From Allodiplogaster sudhausi (taxonomy: Eukaryota > Nematoda > Chromadorea > Rhabditida > Diplogasteridae): a stretch of DNA of 64,000 nucleotides. Below are positions 1-11,870 of this stretch, piece by piece. Position numbers and translations under genes: made by a program. The number at the start of each line of letters is the position of its first letter. Positions within the stretch are counted from its first letter, which is position 1. The DNA is taken from the NCBI GenBank assembly GCA_945643635.1, contig CALZFC010000349.1:3918501-3982500 (forward strand), read 5' to 3'. The notes under the pieces were generated by a model. The model made no database searches. It worked only from the letters and a program-made list of their open reading frames with translations, and was not told the origin of the DNA.

Positions 1-210
1 TTACGGCTGTTTCCCAAGTCTATTCTGTGTTGTATGAGAGTAATGTACTTTAAAATAATTTTCAATAAAAATAAAGTTATCATTTGCAAGCAGAATTTAA
101 TGAATATATGCAGATAGTAAATAAATATATTGGTTTACCTCTTTTTTCTTCACTTGAAAGTGGCAGGAAATTAAGTCGTAATCTAGTTGTTGTCGCGACA
201 CCCAAAAGCA
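1..210. other. AT-rich non-coding flank
   Basis: I see no gene here. By position it is probably intron sequence of the GPCR gene whose last exons begin near 1.9 kb. The short ORFs are not convincing. Confidence 0.4.
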
Positions 211-1622
211 TATATGACGCGATTTGCGAGAGAATCAAAAAGAATCAAGCTGCCCGGGGACCCGGAAAAAATCGTGCAGCTTGGAATTTGTTCAAAAGTT
301 CATTTTAGGTACTTTTTGGTATCAGGAATCGATTGGGCGTGGTCAGGGCATCTGAAAATGACTTTCTCTTCTGCTATGAAGGCTTGAATTATTCTGCTCG
401 CCGCGTCTGGAGGTGAGTTGGATGCACGTCTGAGCTCAGTGCGCCGCAGTTTGTTGAGATATAGACATGAAATTTTGCATCCTAATAGGCAAGATATTGC
501 TCTAAACAACAACAAAATAAAAAAGTGAAAATGTCCAACTTTCTATTTGTTATAGATTTTTATGTTTGAGGGAGCACAGACAACGTATTTCTCATTTTAG
601 TAGAACCGAACCTATACAGATTTATAGAGCATGAAAAGAGCTTTCGAATGTACTATTCGGTTTAACAAACTTAGGATGCGTTGAAGTTTCCTAGTCGATC
701 ATCCCTGAGCGGCACTGCAAAACAGCACTTCATAATCATTTTCGCACGTCCAAACATACAACATAAGAAAGAGCGTGAAATTTGCTACATGCTGAACACC
801 TTTCAATAATCTTTCAAGTCTAGAATTTTTTGTTATAAGCAATAAATATTGGGCTGGTAGTGTCCTTATCATTGCGCCCAATAATCCATATTTTTAGTTT
901 ATCCGAATTAGAATATTCCAATTATTTTTTTAGCATATTTCCTTGAAGAATTGTTATAAGTAGATGCCCTAGTCTTTTGATTTATAACAAAACATCATAG
1001 ATTCGGGATTTTATTGTAAGGGGTTCAGCTTGAAGCAAATTTCACGTTCTTTCGTGTGGTGTATGTTTCGGCATACGAAAATGATTCTGAAGTACTTCTT
1101 CTAAGCCGCGGATGTGCTTATTTGCACTGCCACTCCGGGTTAATCGATCTGGAAACTTCAGCGCATCCTAAGTTTCCTGAACCCAATAGACCATTCGAAA
1201 GCTCTTTTCATGCTCTATACAGCTGTATAGGTTCGGTTCTACTAAAATGAGAAATACGTTGTCTATGCTCCATCAAAAATAAAAATCTATAACAAATTGA
1301 AAGTTGGACATTTTCACTTTTTTATTTTGTTGTAGTTTAGAGCAATATCTTGCCTATTAGGATGCAAAATTTCATGTCTATATCTCTACAAACAGCGGCG
1401 CACTGAGCTCAGACGTGCATCCAACTCGCCTCCAGACGCGGCTAGCCCAATAATTCAAGCCCTCATAGCGAACTAAAGAGACATTTTCTGATGACTAGAC
1501 CACTTCCAATCGATTCCTCATACCAGAAAACACCTGTAAGGAACTTTTGAACAAAATCAAAGCCGGTCGATTTTGGCCGGGTCCCCGGCCATTTGGATAC
1601 TCTCGCAAATCGCGTCATATGA
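211..1622. repeat. Long-inverted-repeat foldback element, family C
   Basis: The sequence from about 211 reappears as its reverse complement ending near 1622. For example the stretch around 230-480 (CGCGATTTGCGAGAGA, a poorly conserved GC-rich patch, then GAGCTCAGTGCGCCGC and CCTAATAGGCAAGATATTGC) is mirrored at 1340-1620. The centre near 890-925 carries GAATTAGAATATTCCAAT, the same core seen in families A and B below. No transposase ORF is visible, so it is non-autonomous. The outer ends are not certain because a second small palindrome abuts the right arm. Confidence 0.75.
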
Positions 1623-1829
1623 CGGTGCCAACTAAAAAAACCGTCGTTTTTGCATTTTCGACTCCTTATGCACACTTTTTTGGAATATTCCACACGAATA
1701 TGCCAAATTTGTCAAAAAGTACGCGTACTTTTTGGCCAATTTGGCATATTCATGTGGAATATTCCAAAAAAGTGTGCACAACGAGTCGAAAATTCAAAAA
1801 CGACCGTTTTTTTAGTTGGCACCGTCATA
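1618..1829. repeat. Compact palindrome (~106-bp arms)
   Basis: TATGACGGTGCCAACTAAAA at 1618 is mirrored by its reverse complement ending at 1829. The arms meet at an AGTACGCGTACT centre near 1724. GGAATATTCCA occurs in both arms. It abuts the larger family C palindrome and lies just before the GPCR exon at 1894, so it is intronic. It looks like a small foldback MITE or a piece of the neighbouring element. Confidence 0.75.
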
Positions 1830-1893
1830 TATGCCCTTGTGCCAGGAAAAAATTCGGCAATTCAAGAATACGTTTTTTTCCAAACCTTTACAG

Positions 1894-2800
1894 GATGATG
1901 GTCTACATGGTGGGCGGTCTCGTGATTTCATGGATGCCACTCAACGCAATCAATCTCTACAGAGACTTTTCGAATGACTTTGCCGAGAACATGAACGGAA
2001 ATCCATGGTGGGTCGGCTATTCAAATTGATGGTCAAGGAAAAATTAGAACGATCTTATCTATTAATTTAGTCTACTTATTGACAGTCAAACAGATTATGG
2101 AATAATCTAATCTATTTTTTTTAATAGGTTCTCGACAGTCTTTGCGCTCTGTCACGTGACGGCGATGATGTCAGCCGTCGTGAATCCGCTGATCTACTCG
2201 TGGTTCAATCCGGCCTTCCGACAAGCAGTCAACTCGCTTGTCAAGTTTGTTTATTCAAATATACTCGAGTATTCCCCTGTTGAATTATTCTAATAAATTC
2301 TTATCTTCGCAAGTTGGATTATTCTAGTATATTCGTATCTTAGCAAATAGGATTATTCTCAAAAAATTCTTATCATCCCGTGTTAGTATATGCCAACAAA
2401 AGTAAACACTATGCAACTAATCAAAAGATGATAATTTTCGAGTTTTCAAGCTTTCACCGTATTTATATCAACCATATTGGGCTCGGCAAATATATATACA
2501 TACGTACAAGCTTTTCCTAGAATTGCTTTCCGCGCTGTCGTTTAGTCATCGAGTGACCTAAACAACATCTTTCTCTGGTATTTCAGAATGAGTCTAATTA
2601 GGCCTAATTAGGCTCATTCTAATTAAAATGAGCCTAATAAGGTTTGAATGATTACGCACCTTATTTTCTCTTCTCTCAGATCGTGCACGCCTCTCTCGTC
2701 GTTGATTTCTGACACGAAGAACACGGAGGTGCAGCCGCTCAAGAACGAGATTAAGCTCGCGACATCGCGCGGGAACGGCTATGGAGAAGAGCCGCTCTAA
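1894..2800 (+). CDS. Rhodopsin-like GPCR, neuropeptide-receptor type, 3' exons only
   Basis: Three exons in frame: 1894-2007, 2128-2244 and 2680-2800, with GTGGGT and GTTTGT donors and TAG/CAG acceptors, ending in TAA at 2798-2800. Exon 1 encodes a TM6-like helix with SWMPLNAINLYRD, close to the CWLPLN motif of NPY/NPF-type receptors. Exon 2 encodes TM7 with NPLIYSWFNPAFR, the class A NPxxY region followed by helix 8. Exon 3 is a polar cytoplasmic tail rich in Ser, Thr and Lys. About 117 residues are present; TM1-TM5 lie before the window. Phases agree across both introns and there are no stops, so the gene looks intact here. The ligand cannot be told from this part; a neuropeptide is inferred from the TM6/TM7 motifs. 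Confidence 0.8.
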
Positions 2801-3850
2801 GAGTGTATAGATCAATAAGCCGGATCGATATTTACTATTGAATTCGAATATACGACCGAGCACAGAAGGCGCCATCGTGCTATTCTTTCTGTTTAGACAA
2901 AAGATATCTTTTCTCAAAAGACGCGTCCTAAGATTTATTGTAAGGATACTACATATTCCAAGCGATTGATCGTGTCCAGGTCGCTCACACAACCATTTGA
3001 AGCAAAATTGGAAAGAATTCACAGTAAGCAAATGATATCCTCGTGCTCATTTCGGAGTTCCATTTATCAAGAAAATTTAGAGAAATGTCCGTGATGCTCT
3101 TGCCTATAGGCTCTTCCTCCTTCCCGCAATCTGCCTATCGCTTGTATGTCAAAGCGACTTCATATGATTTTTTAAAATCAATTTTTAAAAATCTATTATC
3201 CTACGAAACTGCTGTGCATATCTACGCTTGCCCACTGCTCATATAATATATTCTGCTCCTTCAATCTCTCCCCCCTCCCACCCCATCTTATTGTTTCCTC
3301 ACAGTATTCGTCTCTCTCTTTCTCTCTCCCTCCCTCTTTCTTTCTTATCTCCATTGATTATAAAAAAATCTCTAATTCTCTAATCACATTCTCTTGTAAC
3401 AAGAAAATGGATTGCATCGATAGATTTTTTTCAAGTACTCTCTGTAAAGTATAATTGCTCACTAGCAATGAATGTACAGAAAAAAAAGATAAACAAATCT
3501 ACATAGCGTATATTCCAGCATTGCAAAACTTATAACAGAATTTGCAATTGAATGATTGCATGAACAGCTGACAATGAACATGGCTAGTAAACGAATTTCT
3601 ATTTAGACATTTAGAAGGGAAATGAAAAAAACTGTCTAAAAGAGAATAACAAATGTCTCTCCTCTCTCTCCTCTCTCTCTCTCTCTTCATCTCGTTCTCT
3701 CTCTCTCTCTCTATCTCACTTTCTCCAATCTTGACATGTCGATCTGCGAAATGGCATAACTCTTATTTTCACTGGGTCAAACATTTCACTTAAAGCAATC
3801 AAGCACAGAACGATTTGTTCACAAAACGTTCTGGCAAGGCAGCTGAAGGA
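2801..3850. other. Intergenic, AT-rich with CT tracts
   Basis: Follows the GPCR stop. CTCTCTCTTTCTCT tracts occur at about 3309-3345 and 3657-3720. No convincing coding sequence on either strand; the ORFs are simple-sequence or random. Confidence 0.5.
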
Positions 3851-3974
3851 TCATATAGCCCTGGAGGGGGCTAATCTGCTTTTTGCCCTCACTTATTGTG
3901 CGAAGTTGGTGGATAGACTGTTTAGTTCGCAGAAGTCTGCTGGCAGCTAAAAGTAGTCAGTGAATGCCTATGTT

Positions 3975-4005
<31 letters not shown>

Positions 4006-4645
4006 GTCTACTTCCAACTTCCACTCCCTCAGAGGGAACAGCCTGCTCCTTTATCAGCGCCTCTGTAACACATTTTCATCTATGTACATCGGCAAGGAGC
4101 TTTCTCTCTGCCGCGCAACCAAAACCTGTAATCAGGCCGGCCGCTTTCTTACATCGTTCAAAGAACAATCAAACTTGCGCTGTTTAGGGCAATTGCGCTC
4201 GATTTGGCGATAGTTTGCGCCCGAGAGAAACACTGTTTCGTTCTGAGAGAATCAAAGAATGTAACACAGATCATGAAATATGAGATGAAATGAGCCACAA
4301 AAGTCTGATGGCAGTTAAAAGTAGTGCATGAATGCAAGTTCACATGCGCCTATGTTCTCCTGTAATTTCTATCTGTCTCTCTCTCTCTCTCTGTTTCTTC
4401 TCAACTTCCTCTCCCTCAGAGGGATGTCTGTTTTCCTTTGTCAATCATCAGCAAGGAGCGTTGAAGGACAATCCAACTAGCTGAAAACCGTTTGTGGTTT
4501 GTTCGGGTCGCCGCAGGGTGAATGCAGAGGAGGAAAGAGAAAAGGAGGAAAGAAAAGAAAGGAAGGCGAGGTTGCCCTCCGGTGTACTCTTTGCATTCGT
4601 CATCACGGCATTGAATGACACTGCACAAGTAAGGCAAAGGAAATT
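3850..4645 (+). repeat. Dispersed repeat D, two tandem copies with CT microsatellites
   Basis: The module 'GGCAGTTAAAAGTAGT..GTGAATG', CT tract, 'CTTCC..CTCCCTCAGAGGGA', then 'TCAGGCCGGCCGCTTTC' and 'TGCGCCCGAG' occurs at 3940-4230 and partly again at 4300-4640. The second ends in TTGCCCTCCGGTGTACTCTT (4569 onward). Related modules are at 5.4-6.3, 9.8-10.4, 43.6-43.9, 50.7-50.9 and (minus) 60.2-60.6 kb. No ORF is conserved between copies. Confidence 0.6.
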
Positions 4646-4839
4646 TTAAAACAAAAATTTATCTCTTAATGACAGGCTTTCTTAATTTTACAGTACAAAT
4701 TGCAGGTGATTTTAATGGGAAAAACACACACAAAACCACCCAAATATTATTTGAATTTTCCGGAATTTTTAAGTTCAAACCTTGTATTCAAATGAAAGCA
4801 AATGAAAGCGCGAGTTCAAAAGGGGATTTTCAGACTATT

Positions 4840-4940
4840 TTAAGGTGTCGACAGCTCTTCATGAACGAGACAATTTGGTCCCGGGCATCGCCACATTTGT
4901 CATGTCCGTCTGGACAGGGCCAGATGGATGTCTGTTGAAT
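4840..4940 (+). repeat. Dispersed repeat D, second module
   Basis: AAGGTGTCGACAGCTCTTCA through CCGTCTGGACAGGGCCAGAT recurs with changes at about 6193-6290 and 10350-10430. It always follows a repeat-D CT module at roughly 0.3-0.5 kb, so it is probably another part of the same dispersed unit. Confidence 0.55.
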
Positions 4941-5007
4941 CGAGATCCGTGTAAAAAAGAGCAGACATGAAAATATTGATAAAAAGACAATGGGAGATTT
5001 AATTTCC

Positions 5008-5027
5008 TTCTCTCTCTCTATCTCTCT

Positions 5028-5075
<48 letters not shown>
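5008..5075. repeat. (CT)n microsatellite
   Basis: Nearly uninterrupted CT/TCTT tract. One of many such tracts in the window; it creates spurious Arg-Glu and Ser-Leu ORFs. Confidence 0.9.
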
Positions 5076-5078
<3 letters not shown>

Positions 5079-5399
5079 ATTCATAACAACTGCATATTGG
5101 TTAAACTTCACAGAAATCATACTTCACAGGATCATTTCTGTAGTATGTATTTCACAACATGCATAACTGCGTGCCGATCCCAACTGTAATCTGGACAGCG
5201 AAAAGCCATCTCACTTTATCTCACTTCAATCAAGCAAGGTCAGCACAAACTGTCCACAAAACGTTATGCCAAAGAATTTGAATCATCCTCCTTGGGGCCA
5301 GTTAATCAGCATGCAATTAGTGTCCTCATTTATGGTTAGAAGGGCGCAGATAGACTTAATTTCATCTTAGGTTAGTATTCGCGCTCTCGACTAGTGCTA

Positions 5400-5579
5400 A
5401 AACTGTCAACGGATGCATCGAAGAGTCAGAGTTCTGACAGCATCAAAGAATGCAAAAAGAAAGCATAAGCATACATAGATCAAGAAATAAAAGATGAATG
5501 AGCCACAATCAGCTGGCAGTTAACAGTAGCCTGTGAATGAAAATTGACATGTCTATGTTCTCTCTCTTTCTCTTTCTCT

Positions 5580-5621
<42 letters not shown>

Positions 5622-6290
5622 CTTCCAACTTCCACTCCCTCAGGGGGATATATGTTTTCCTTAGTCAACCCCTTTGTAACACATTTTCATCTACATCGAT
5701 AGACAAGGAACGTATTCTCTATGCCGCGCTCATTCAAAACCTGTCCTCAGGCCGGCCGCTTTCGTTTGCAATTCAAAGAACGATCAAACTTTATCTGTAT
5801 TCTGCGCCCGAGGGAAGATAAGGAAATGCAGATGGATGCCATCTTTTTTTAAAGCTTCTTGTTCTTGATTCCATTGATTGAATGGCAATGCAGGTTTTAT
5901 ATTCCTTGAAGTTGAATGGACATATCAGCGAAGAAGCACATTTTCATTCCAAATAATCAATCAATCTTTCCTCGCTCTCCTCCGGCATATACCAGCATTG
6001 AAGGTCGCAGTGTGATTGAGGAAGAGAAGAGAGGAAAGGAGGAAAGGATAAGGAATTGACGAGCTTGCCCTCCGGTGTACTCTTTGTATTCGTTATCAAG
6101 GCATTCTTCGCTCGCATTAGAAGTGGAATGACATTTAACTAGGCATCCAAAGGGACAATTTTTCTAAATAATTTTCGGACTCGTTTATTGCAAGGTGTCG
6201 ACAGTGCTCATTATCAACGACAAGTTGGTGCTGGGCGCCTTCACCTTGCTCATGGCCGTCTGGATAGCGCCAGATGGCTCGCCACTCCTA
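5400..6290 (+). repeat. Dispersed repeat D, fullest copy in this part
   Basis: Contains the whole series in order: GGCAGTTAACAGTAGCCTGT, (CT)n at 5580-5617, the CTCCCTCAGGGGG segment, TCAGGCCGGCCGCTTTCG, TGCCCTCCGGTGTACTCTTT (6067 onward) and the GGTGTCGACAGTGCTC module near 6195. The order is the same as in the 3.85-4.94 kb region, which argues for one dispersed unit of roughly 0.9 kb. Confidence 0.6.
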
Positions 6291-6430
6291 GATGGCTTCA
6301 TCGTGACCTGCCATCTGGTAGTCTGAAGCTCTGAGCCTTGTCATAGTAACGAAGATATGCATGTCGAGTCGAGATGCCTATAAAAAAATCAGTGGAGAGA
6401 CTATTGCAAATTGCGACAGTTCAATGAACG

Positions 6431-6441
6431 AAGAGGGAGGC

Positions 6442-6472
<31 letters not shown>

Positions 6473-6531
6473 TCGAGAGAGACAAGGAAAGAAAGAGAAA
6501 AAGAGATAGATAGAGACAGAGAGAGAGAGAG
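6431..6531. repeat. (GA)n-rich tract
   Basis: GAGAGACAGAGACAGAGA-type simple sequence just upstream of the start codon at 6629. It may lie in the promoter or 5' UTR of the secreted protein gene. Confidence 0.85.
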
Positions 6532-6628
6532 GGTCATACTGACAAGCTGAAACCGTTTGCACTCATAGTCAGTGAGTTGTATAAAGGAGGAGGAAAGCGG
6601 AACGTAGGAAAGGAGTGAAGCAGCAAGA

Positions 6629-7468
6629 ATGGCCATGGGTCTCTCTGCCGTGCTCTCCCTCGTCGTCCTCATCTCGGTTGCTCGCACCGCCAACGGCTGC
6701 ATGGCTATGCAGCCAACCCATCCCAGCCTCACTCGTTGGTTGCGTTTCCTTCAAATTTCTTTTATTCTATTGAGTGAACTTTAAATCTCTCAATTCAGTC
6801 AAAATAGTTCTAAACAATAACCACCATTTTTTTAAAGATCGATCCTTTAGTAGATGTTGTTAATTGCTGCGATGGGCTCTAAATGTTATACATCATGTCA
6901 TAATCGAGCCTTTAATTTTACCTAAGTGAACGAAATATTAAAAAAACACATAGTACGTGTATTCAGGACCCAACAACGACGGCAGCCAGCACCACCACAG
7001 AAACGCCATCGTCCACCACAACCGCCTCAACATCTTCGACGACGTCTTCTACCACGACGACGACTACCACCGCTCCACTGACCTGCAAAAGCTGTCCAGC
7101 GCCGAAATACATGGCGCCCGCGACAGTAAGTGGACATATATTTTACATAATAGTTTTTATTTATTTATTAATTTATAATACAGTTATAATTTACTCATTT
7201 CTTTATAATTTACTCATTATCATATCACTATTTTTTATCTGCTTTCTTTCTCTATTCTCTGCTACCTGTGATAAGGGTTCGAACATTCGCGCGCCCCTCA
7301 GATCAGGTTCTTTGCAGTGATGCAGTAGAAAGAAGGAAGTATGCGCATGCGAGTGAAAATGATGGAGAGAAGGAGCGAGAGAGAGAGGAGAGGGACGTAG
7401 AGAAAGAGAGAGACAGAAAGGAAGAGGAGCTAGTGAGAGAGAGAGAAGAGGAGAGAGAAATAAAGAAA

Positions 7469-7510
<42 letters not shown>

Positions 7511-8953
7511 GAGCGAGCTGTGAGAGAGAGGAAAGAGAGGAGAGCGAGATAGAGGATGAGAACAAAGGAGAGGCGGAGAGAAAGATAGAGAGATGGTGAG
7601 AGAGATAGAAAGAGAGAGAGAGAAAGCGAGAAAGTAAGAGAGAGAGAGGGAGAAGGAGAGAAAGACAGAATTAGAAAAAGAAAGAATGATAGAAAGAGAG
7701 AAAGCAATAGACAGCGCGAGATATGTAGATAGAAAGAAGGATAGAGTCTGCGTGCGACCTGGAGTAGTCCCGGCAGAAGAAAAAGAAAAAAAAGAGTATA
7801 AATAAGGTTATGGACGATTTACAATGAGTCTGCTTTAATTTTTTTGCAAACGACGTACAATATATGTATCATAATAATTGGTGATCATCTATGTATGTGC
7901 AAACAGAGAGAATTTATTGTGTTTTAGATAAACAATTTAATAAATACATGCACGTAATTTGTTCCTTATTTATTATTCTCCTCATTTAGTGTCCACCCGC
8001 GAGCAGCTGCGATGCCAGTCTGCTCACGACAACGCAGACGACGTGCGCTGGTGCGACTTGTGCAGGAGGAAGCCAAATGACCGGCGTCAAGATGGTTAGT
8101 TTTGATATAAGACAGTGTAAATTTGAAAAAAAAAAACTTGGTTTTTTCTTCAATTTTCCGAAAAGCCATTATTTTTGACGGGGAATTTCGAATATTCCAC
8201 AGTTGGCCATTTCTGATGATAGAAAAAAAATTGCCACCAAAACGCTGACTGGACAATTTTTCCGTTCGTCAGGAATGGCAATGAGTGGAATGTTCTAATT
8301 CATTGCCAAAAATAATGGCTTATCCGAAAATTGAAGAATAAGAAACCAAGTTTTTTAATTGACAGTGTCTTATATGCTCCCCACCCTCCCCCCATGATGG
8401 TTGGTGGTCGGATCTAGTGGAACATCTTGTTGATTCCTCTAGGCTGCAGTTCTGTAAGAATATTGTTGACTGTGTGTCATCAATAGACCTCCAAATAATA
8501 TAAGGAAGTTTCAAGAATATAAAGTTGACATGCTGAATTAATTGACACCGACGACAACCTGTTACGCTCATGCTGATGTAGTTGTTGTTCAGGACGGTTC
8601 CGAGTTTACGATCACTACTGAAGGTATTACGTGTAGGGCAGACGGAGTTACCTACGAGGCCGTAGGCAACCCCGCCATATTGTTCCCTGCGGCGACGGGC
8701 GTGATCTACTGTGAAAAACGTAGGCGGAGACATGATTTTAATTTGTATTTATTTTATTTTATTTCCTCACCTTGTGCAATTTCTTTTTTTTTTGAAAATT
8801 TAAAAATCGTTTCAAAAACAGTAACAACTTTTTAAAACTCCTTCATTTGCAGGTTGCACGGTGCCGCCTAGCGTCGAATCGCCACTGTGCACGCCCACAT
8901 TGCCCTGCGACGTCGTAGCGGTTGGGATCGATTTGCAATACGAGTGTTTATAA
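6629..8953 (+). CDS. Thr-rich secreted protein with C6/DUF281-like cysteine domain
   Basis: Five-exon model: 6629-6738, 6954-7125, 7990-8094, 8593-8719, 8853-8953, about 204 residues. The start has a signal peptide (MGLSAVLSLVVLISVARTANG). Exon 2 is a Thr/Ser-rich, probably O-glycosylated stalk ending in LTCKSCPAP. Exons 3-5 carry spaced cysteines (CPPASSCDAS, TCAGATC, GITCRADG, GVIYC, then CTVPPS and LPC). This layout, poly-Thr followed by a C6/DUF281 type domain, is typical of nematode secreted or cuticular proteins of unknown function. Exons 3-5 join cleanly. The exon 1-2 junction is uncertain: the only in-frame pair I find uses a weak GTTGCG donor and a TAG acceptor at 6951-6953. A small palindromic MITE sits in intron 3. 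Confidence 0.65.
7357..7715. repeat. (GA)n-rich low-complexity block in intron 2
   Basis: About 360 bp of GAGAGA/GAAAGA on the plus strand within intron 2 of the Thr-rich protein gene. Long open frames on both strands here are artefacts of the repeat. Confidence 0.9.
8105..8368. repeat. Small foldback MITE in intron 3
   Basis: ATAAGACAGTGTAAATTTG at the left is mirrored by CAATTAAAAAAC..GACAGTGTCTTAT at the right. Matching inner segments are CTTCAATTTTCCGAAAAGCC against its complement near 8300-8340. Arms are about 120 bp and imperfect. The termini are flanked by TA on both sides, which would fit a Tc1/mariner-like target, but this is not proven without an empty site. Confidence 0.65.
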
Positions 8954-9054
8954 TAGAGAAAAAAACGAGACACACGTGCATACATTATTTGAACCTTCCT
9001 GAATCATTTCATAATGGAAATTCGGGGAATTAAGGGCGGAAATTCAATATTTTA

Positions 9055-9240
9055 AGATCTCGCCTACGAACACGCTCGTTTGCAATCTCGCTGAGTATCC
9101 GGATCTCTACATCAACGAGGTGAAGTATGCGGGGACAACGCCCGTCACCTGCAAAATGGCGGTCTAGAACGATGATAAGGGCCCGTTGACGGAGGGCTTC
9201 ACCGCGTTCTGCAAAGATTCCAACGCTACGCCGCCACCGT
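9055..9240 (+). pseudogene. Degraded exon of a Cys-containing secreted-protein domain
   Basis: One frame reads as plausible protein (VCNLAEYPDLYINEV, then TPVTCKMAV), hits a TAG, and continues in the same frame (KGPLTEGFTAFCKDSN). It lies about 100 bp after the stop of the Thr-rich gene and has similar cysteine use, so it may be a lost last exon or part of a decayed paralogue. No good acceptor precedes it. Confidence 0.4.
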
Positions 9241-9789
9241 AAGGCCATTAATAGAATATGTGGGGCTTTTGGATCATGTTTGTTCTGCTCGGGTAGTGAG
9301 CGATATGGCAGTTGGTTACTTTGCTTTTCTCGCTTGTGTTGCATTTCGTCCCATCGTAGCGTTGTTGCTCTGATATGGTAGTCGGTTGCTTCTTTTTCTC
9401 GCTCTAGTGTGCCGTTGAGTCTCTTCTCATTCACCGTATTGTTGCTCTGGTCGTTAGCCATTCTGGCGAGACGATAAACTAGTCTTAAATAGATCAGCCC
9501 CGTCCATCCACACAGCACATAAAGGGCCCCAAAGAAGCCCTACAGTAAGAATTAAATGCTATTGTTGCGGCCGAGAGCATCAAGAGCTTAGCTTCGCTTG
9601 TAAACGAATGTATTTTTAGACATTTCGAACAGACATGAAAACACTGTCTAAAAGAGAATAGCAAAAAAGAACAACAAAGAAATGACACCTTTTCAAATCT
9701 GTTTCATATCCTCATTGACTTGCTGCTTTCATTCCAGACTTTTCGCTCTCGCTCTCTCTTTCTCTTCCTCTATCTCTCATCATGACAAC
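9241..9789. other. No gene seen
   Basis: Contains an internal short repeat (GATATGGCAGTTGGTTACTT near 9302 against GATATGGTAGTCGGTTGCTT near 9372) and AT-rich sequence. No supported coding region. Confidence 0.4.
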
Positions 9790-10440
9790 TGCGTATTGTC
9801 TATAGTCTCATAGACGCAGATCACGAAATAACAGACGAAATGAGCCACAGAAGTCAGCCGGCAGTTAAAAAGTCAGCGAATGCAAGTTCACATGCATATA
9901 TTCTCTCTCTCTTATCTCTTCTCAACTTCCTCGCCGTCGGGGATCTCTGTTTTACTTTGTTTATTTATTTATTTATCAGTTAAATGATGTCAACCCTTCT
10001 GGATCTCATTTTCATCTATGTACATACATACACCGATGTTATTCTCTCTGCTGCGCAACCAAAACCTGTCCTCAGGCTGCCTGCTTTCTTTTGTAGCTCA
10101 AAGAAGAATCAACATAGCGCTGCTTAAAACTGTGAGCTCGACTTTTTTGTAGTTTGCACTCGAGAGATAGGAGGAAATGCAATGGTTGCCGAGACTGTTC
10201 TTGTTATGTGTTCCACCGTTTAAATTGATTGATGCGGAAGGAGTAGAGGCCAGAATTGCCACTTGCCTCTCCTTTCTGCAATTTTATAGTTGAAATCTCG
10301 TACTCAGGCAAATGAGAGCGGGATTCAAAGAGGTATTTTTGGACTTTTTTGAGGTATCGACAGCTTTTCATTAGCGATAATTGGGTGCTGGGCACCGTCA
10401 CATTTGCCGGAACCTTCTGGAGCGGGCCAGATGAGAGAGA
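9790..10440 (+). repeat. Dispersed repeat D, diverged copy
   Basis: GCCGGCAGTTAAAAAGTCAG, a CT tract, CTCGCCGTCGGGGATCTC, CCTCAGGCTGCCTGCTTTC and the TGAGGTATCGACAGCTTTTC module follow the same order as in the copies at 3.85-6.3 kb. Confidence 0.55.
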
Positions 10441-11125
10441 GGGAGAGAGATAAGGTGAGAAACAGAGATAGAGTCAGTTACAGAGAGAGGTAATGATTCA
10501 GAGCAATGAAACAGGCAGATGAGCCGAGGCAACATGCGACCCGTGTGCGTCGATCCAGACGCTTTCCCTTTTCTACATTTTTTTTCTCTTTTTTATTGTC
10601 TTATATTTTTACTATTTGGCAACTGAACGATATCATATTTTAATCTTTTCATATTGAAATAAAATAAATAGATAAATAAATAAACAATGACGAGAAATAA
10701 CACTCGACGATGAACAGAAGCGGAGAAAATGGGAATCAAATTCGGATGTGGAAGAGGCGCATTAAATTACTTAAATAAGTCGAGGAAGGTATAGATAGGG
10801 GAAAAGATCATTATTTCTGCCACGAAAAAATATAAGCTACATATTTCAGAGTCAAACTCAGAATGTTTCCATCGTCGACGAATCGCTTTACTGCTTCAGT
10901 CCCCACTTGCTGCTTTTATTGAGTCATCACTCTTTCCATGCATTCGTAATGTGATTTCTGTCTTGTAGACACGATTTCAATGAAAGTAAAGAAAATTCTG
11001 CGTTTTGGACCAAAAGAAAAGAAAGCGCTCCAAGTGAAGAATTCTACATTTTTCACGCAACGCTTGTGATTTATCTCTAAATTCGGAGTGTCTGTGGAGT
11101 GGAAGTCTGGGGATGATAATGACGC
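10441..11125. other. No gene seen
   Basis: AT-rich with a short GA tract at 10433-10500. No coding signal I can support. Confidence 0.4.
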
Positions 11126-11291
11126 TTAAGAGAGCCTGTCAGTATCGTTCGATCAAGGCTTGCCCTAGGAATTTTTTTTCGAATTTCTTAACCAAAATTG
11201 ATTATAGTATACAACTCGACGTGGTGAACAAAATAGGCTACATTTCAAAGTTGAAAAAAATTTTCCGCGTGAGACCCAGTACAGTAATCAT
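11126..11291 (+). repeat. Foldback family B, single-arm terminal fragment
   Basis: Starts with TTAAGAGAGCCTGTCAGTAT and runs through CCTAGGAATTTTTTTTCGAA, CAACTCGACGTGGTGAACAA and TTTTCCGCGTGAGACCCAG, then leaves the element. The inner end matches the complement of the half element near 28430-28460. The rest is missing, so this is a solo end. Confidence 0.75.
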
Positions 11292-11425
11292 GATGAGAGT
11301 GAGGGGTCTGGTAACCTTTTTGTAGTTTGTGCTCAGCCCCCGTCTGGTTTGTGCTCAAGCCTAAGCCCCGCCCCTTTTTATCCAGGGTGAACACAAACTA
11401 CAAAAGTACGTCACCGCAACCCTCA

Positions 11426-11870
11426 TTATTAATAATAACAATAATAATAATAATAATATTAAAAACAATAATAATAAAAAGTGGGACTCTCTCTCTCTCT
11501 CTATTTTCTCTAACTTTTCTCTCTTTCTCACACTTTTCACTCTTTATCTCACTTTTCTCTCTTTCTCACACTTTTCACTCTTTATCTCACTTTTTCTCTC
11601 TTTCTTTCATCTCTCTCTCTCTCTCTCTCTCAATCACCCGCTCTCCCAGGACCGACCGCTCCTCACCACCGCCAGGGTAAACAATGACCACCGCTCCGCT
11701 TCCGTCCCCTCCCTCTCCCTCACCTCTGCTGAATAAGCTCCGCCCCTTTTTCTCTCCATCTCTCACTCTCTCTACATCTTACTCTCTCTCTCTCTCTCCC
11801 CCCCTCCCTCCTCTCTCATCACTGCAACAAGTGGCAGGAATTACGCACACAAACACACACACACACACAT
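11426..11870. repeat. (AAT)n and CT/CA simple-sequence block
   Basis: AATAATAAT near 11428-11480 is followed by CT-rich sequence to about 11825 and (CA)n at 11845-11868. Apparent ORFs in it are Ser/Leu/Pro artefacts. Confidence 0.85.

Noticed and set aside
1547..2029. 160-codon ORF running into the GPCR exon
   Set aside because: The first two thirds are palindrome sequence; the GPCR exon begins after the CAG at 1891-1893 and is in phase with the next exon from there.
7203..7707. Overlapping 90-134-codon ORFs on both strands
   Set aside because: They are Ser-Leu or Arg-Glu translations of the (GA)n/(CT)n block and carry no other sequence.
9030..9518. 162-codon minus-strand ORF
   Set aside because: It is antisense to the degraded Cys-containing exon and then crosses a short internal repeat; no domain, no splice context.
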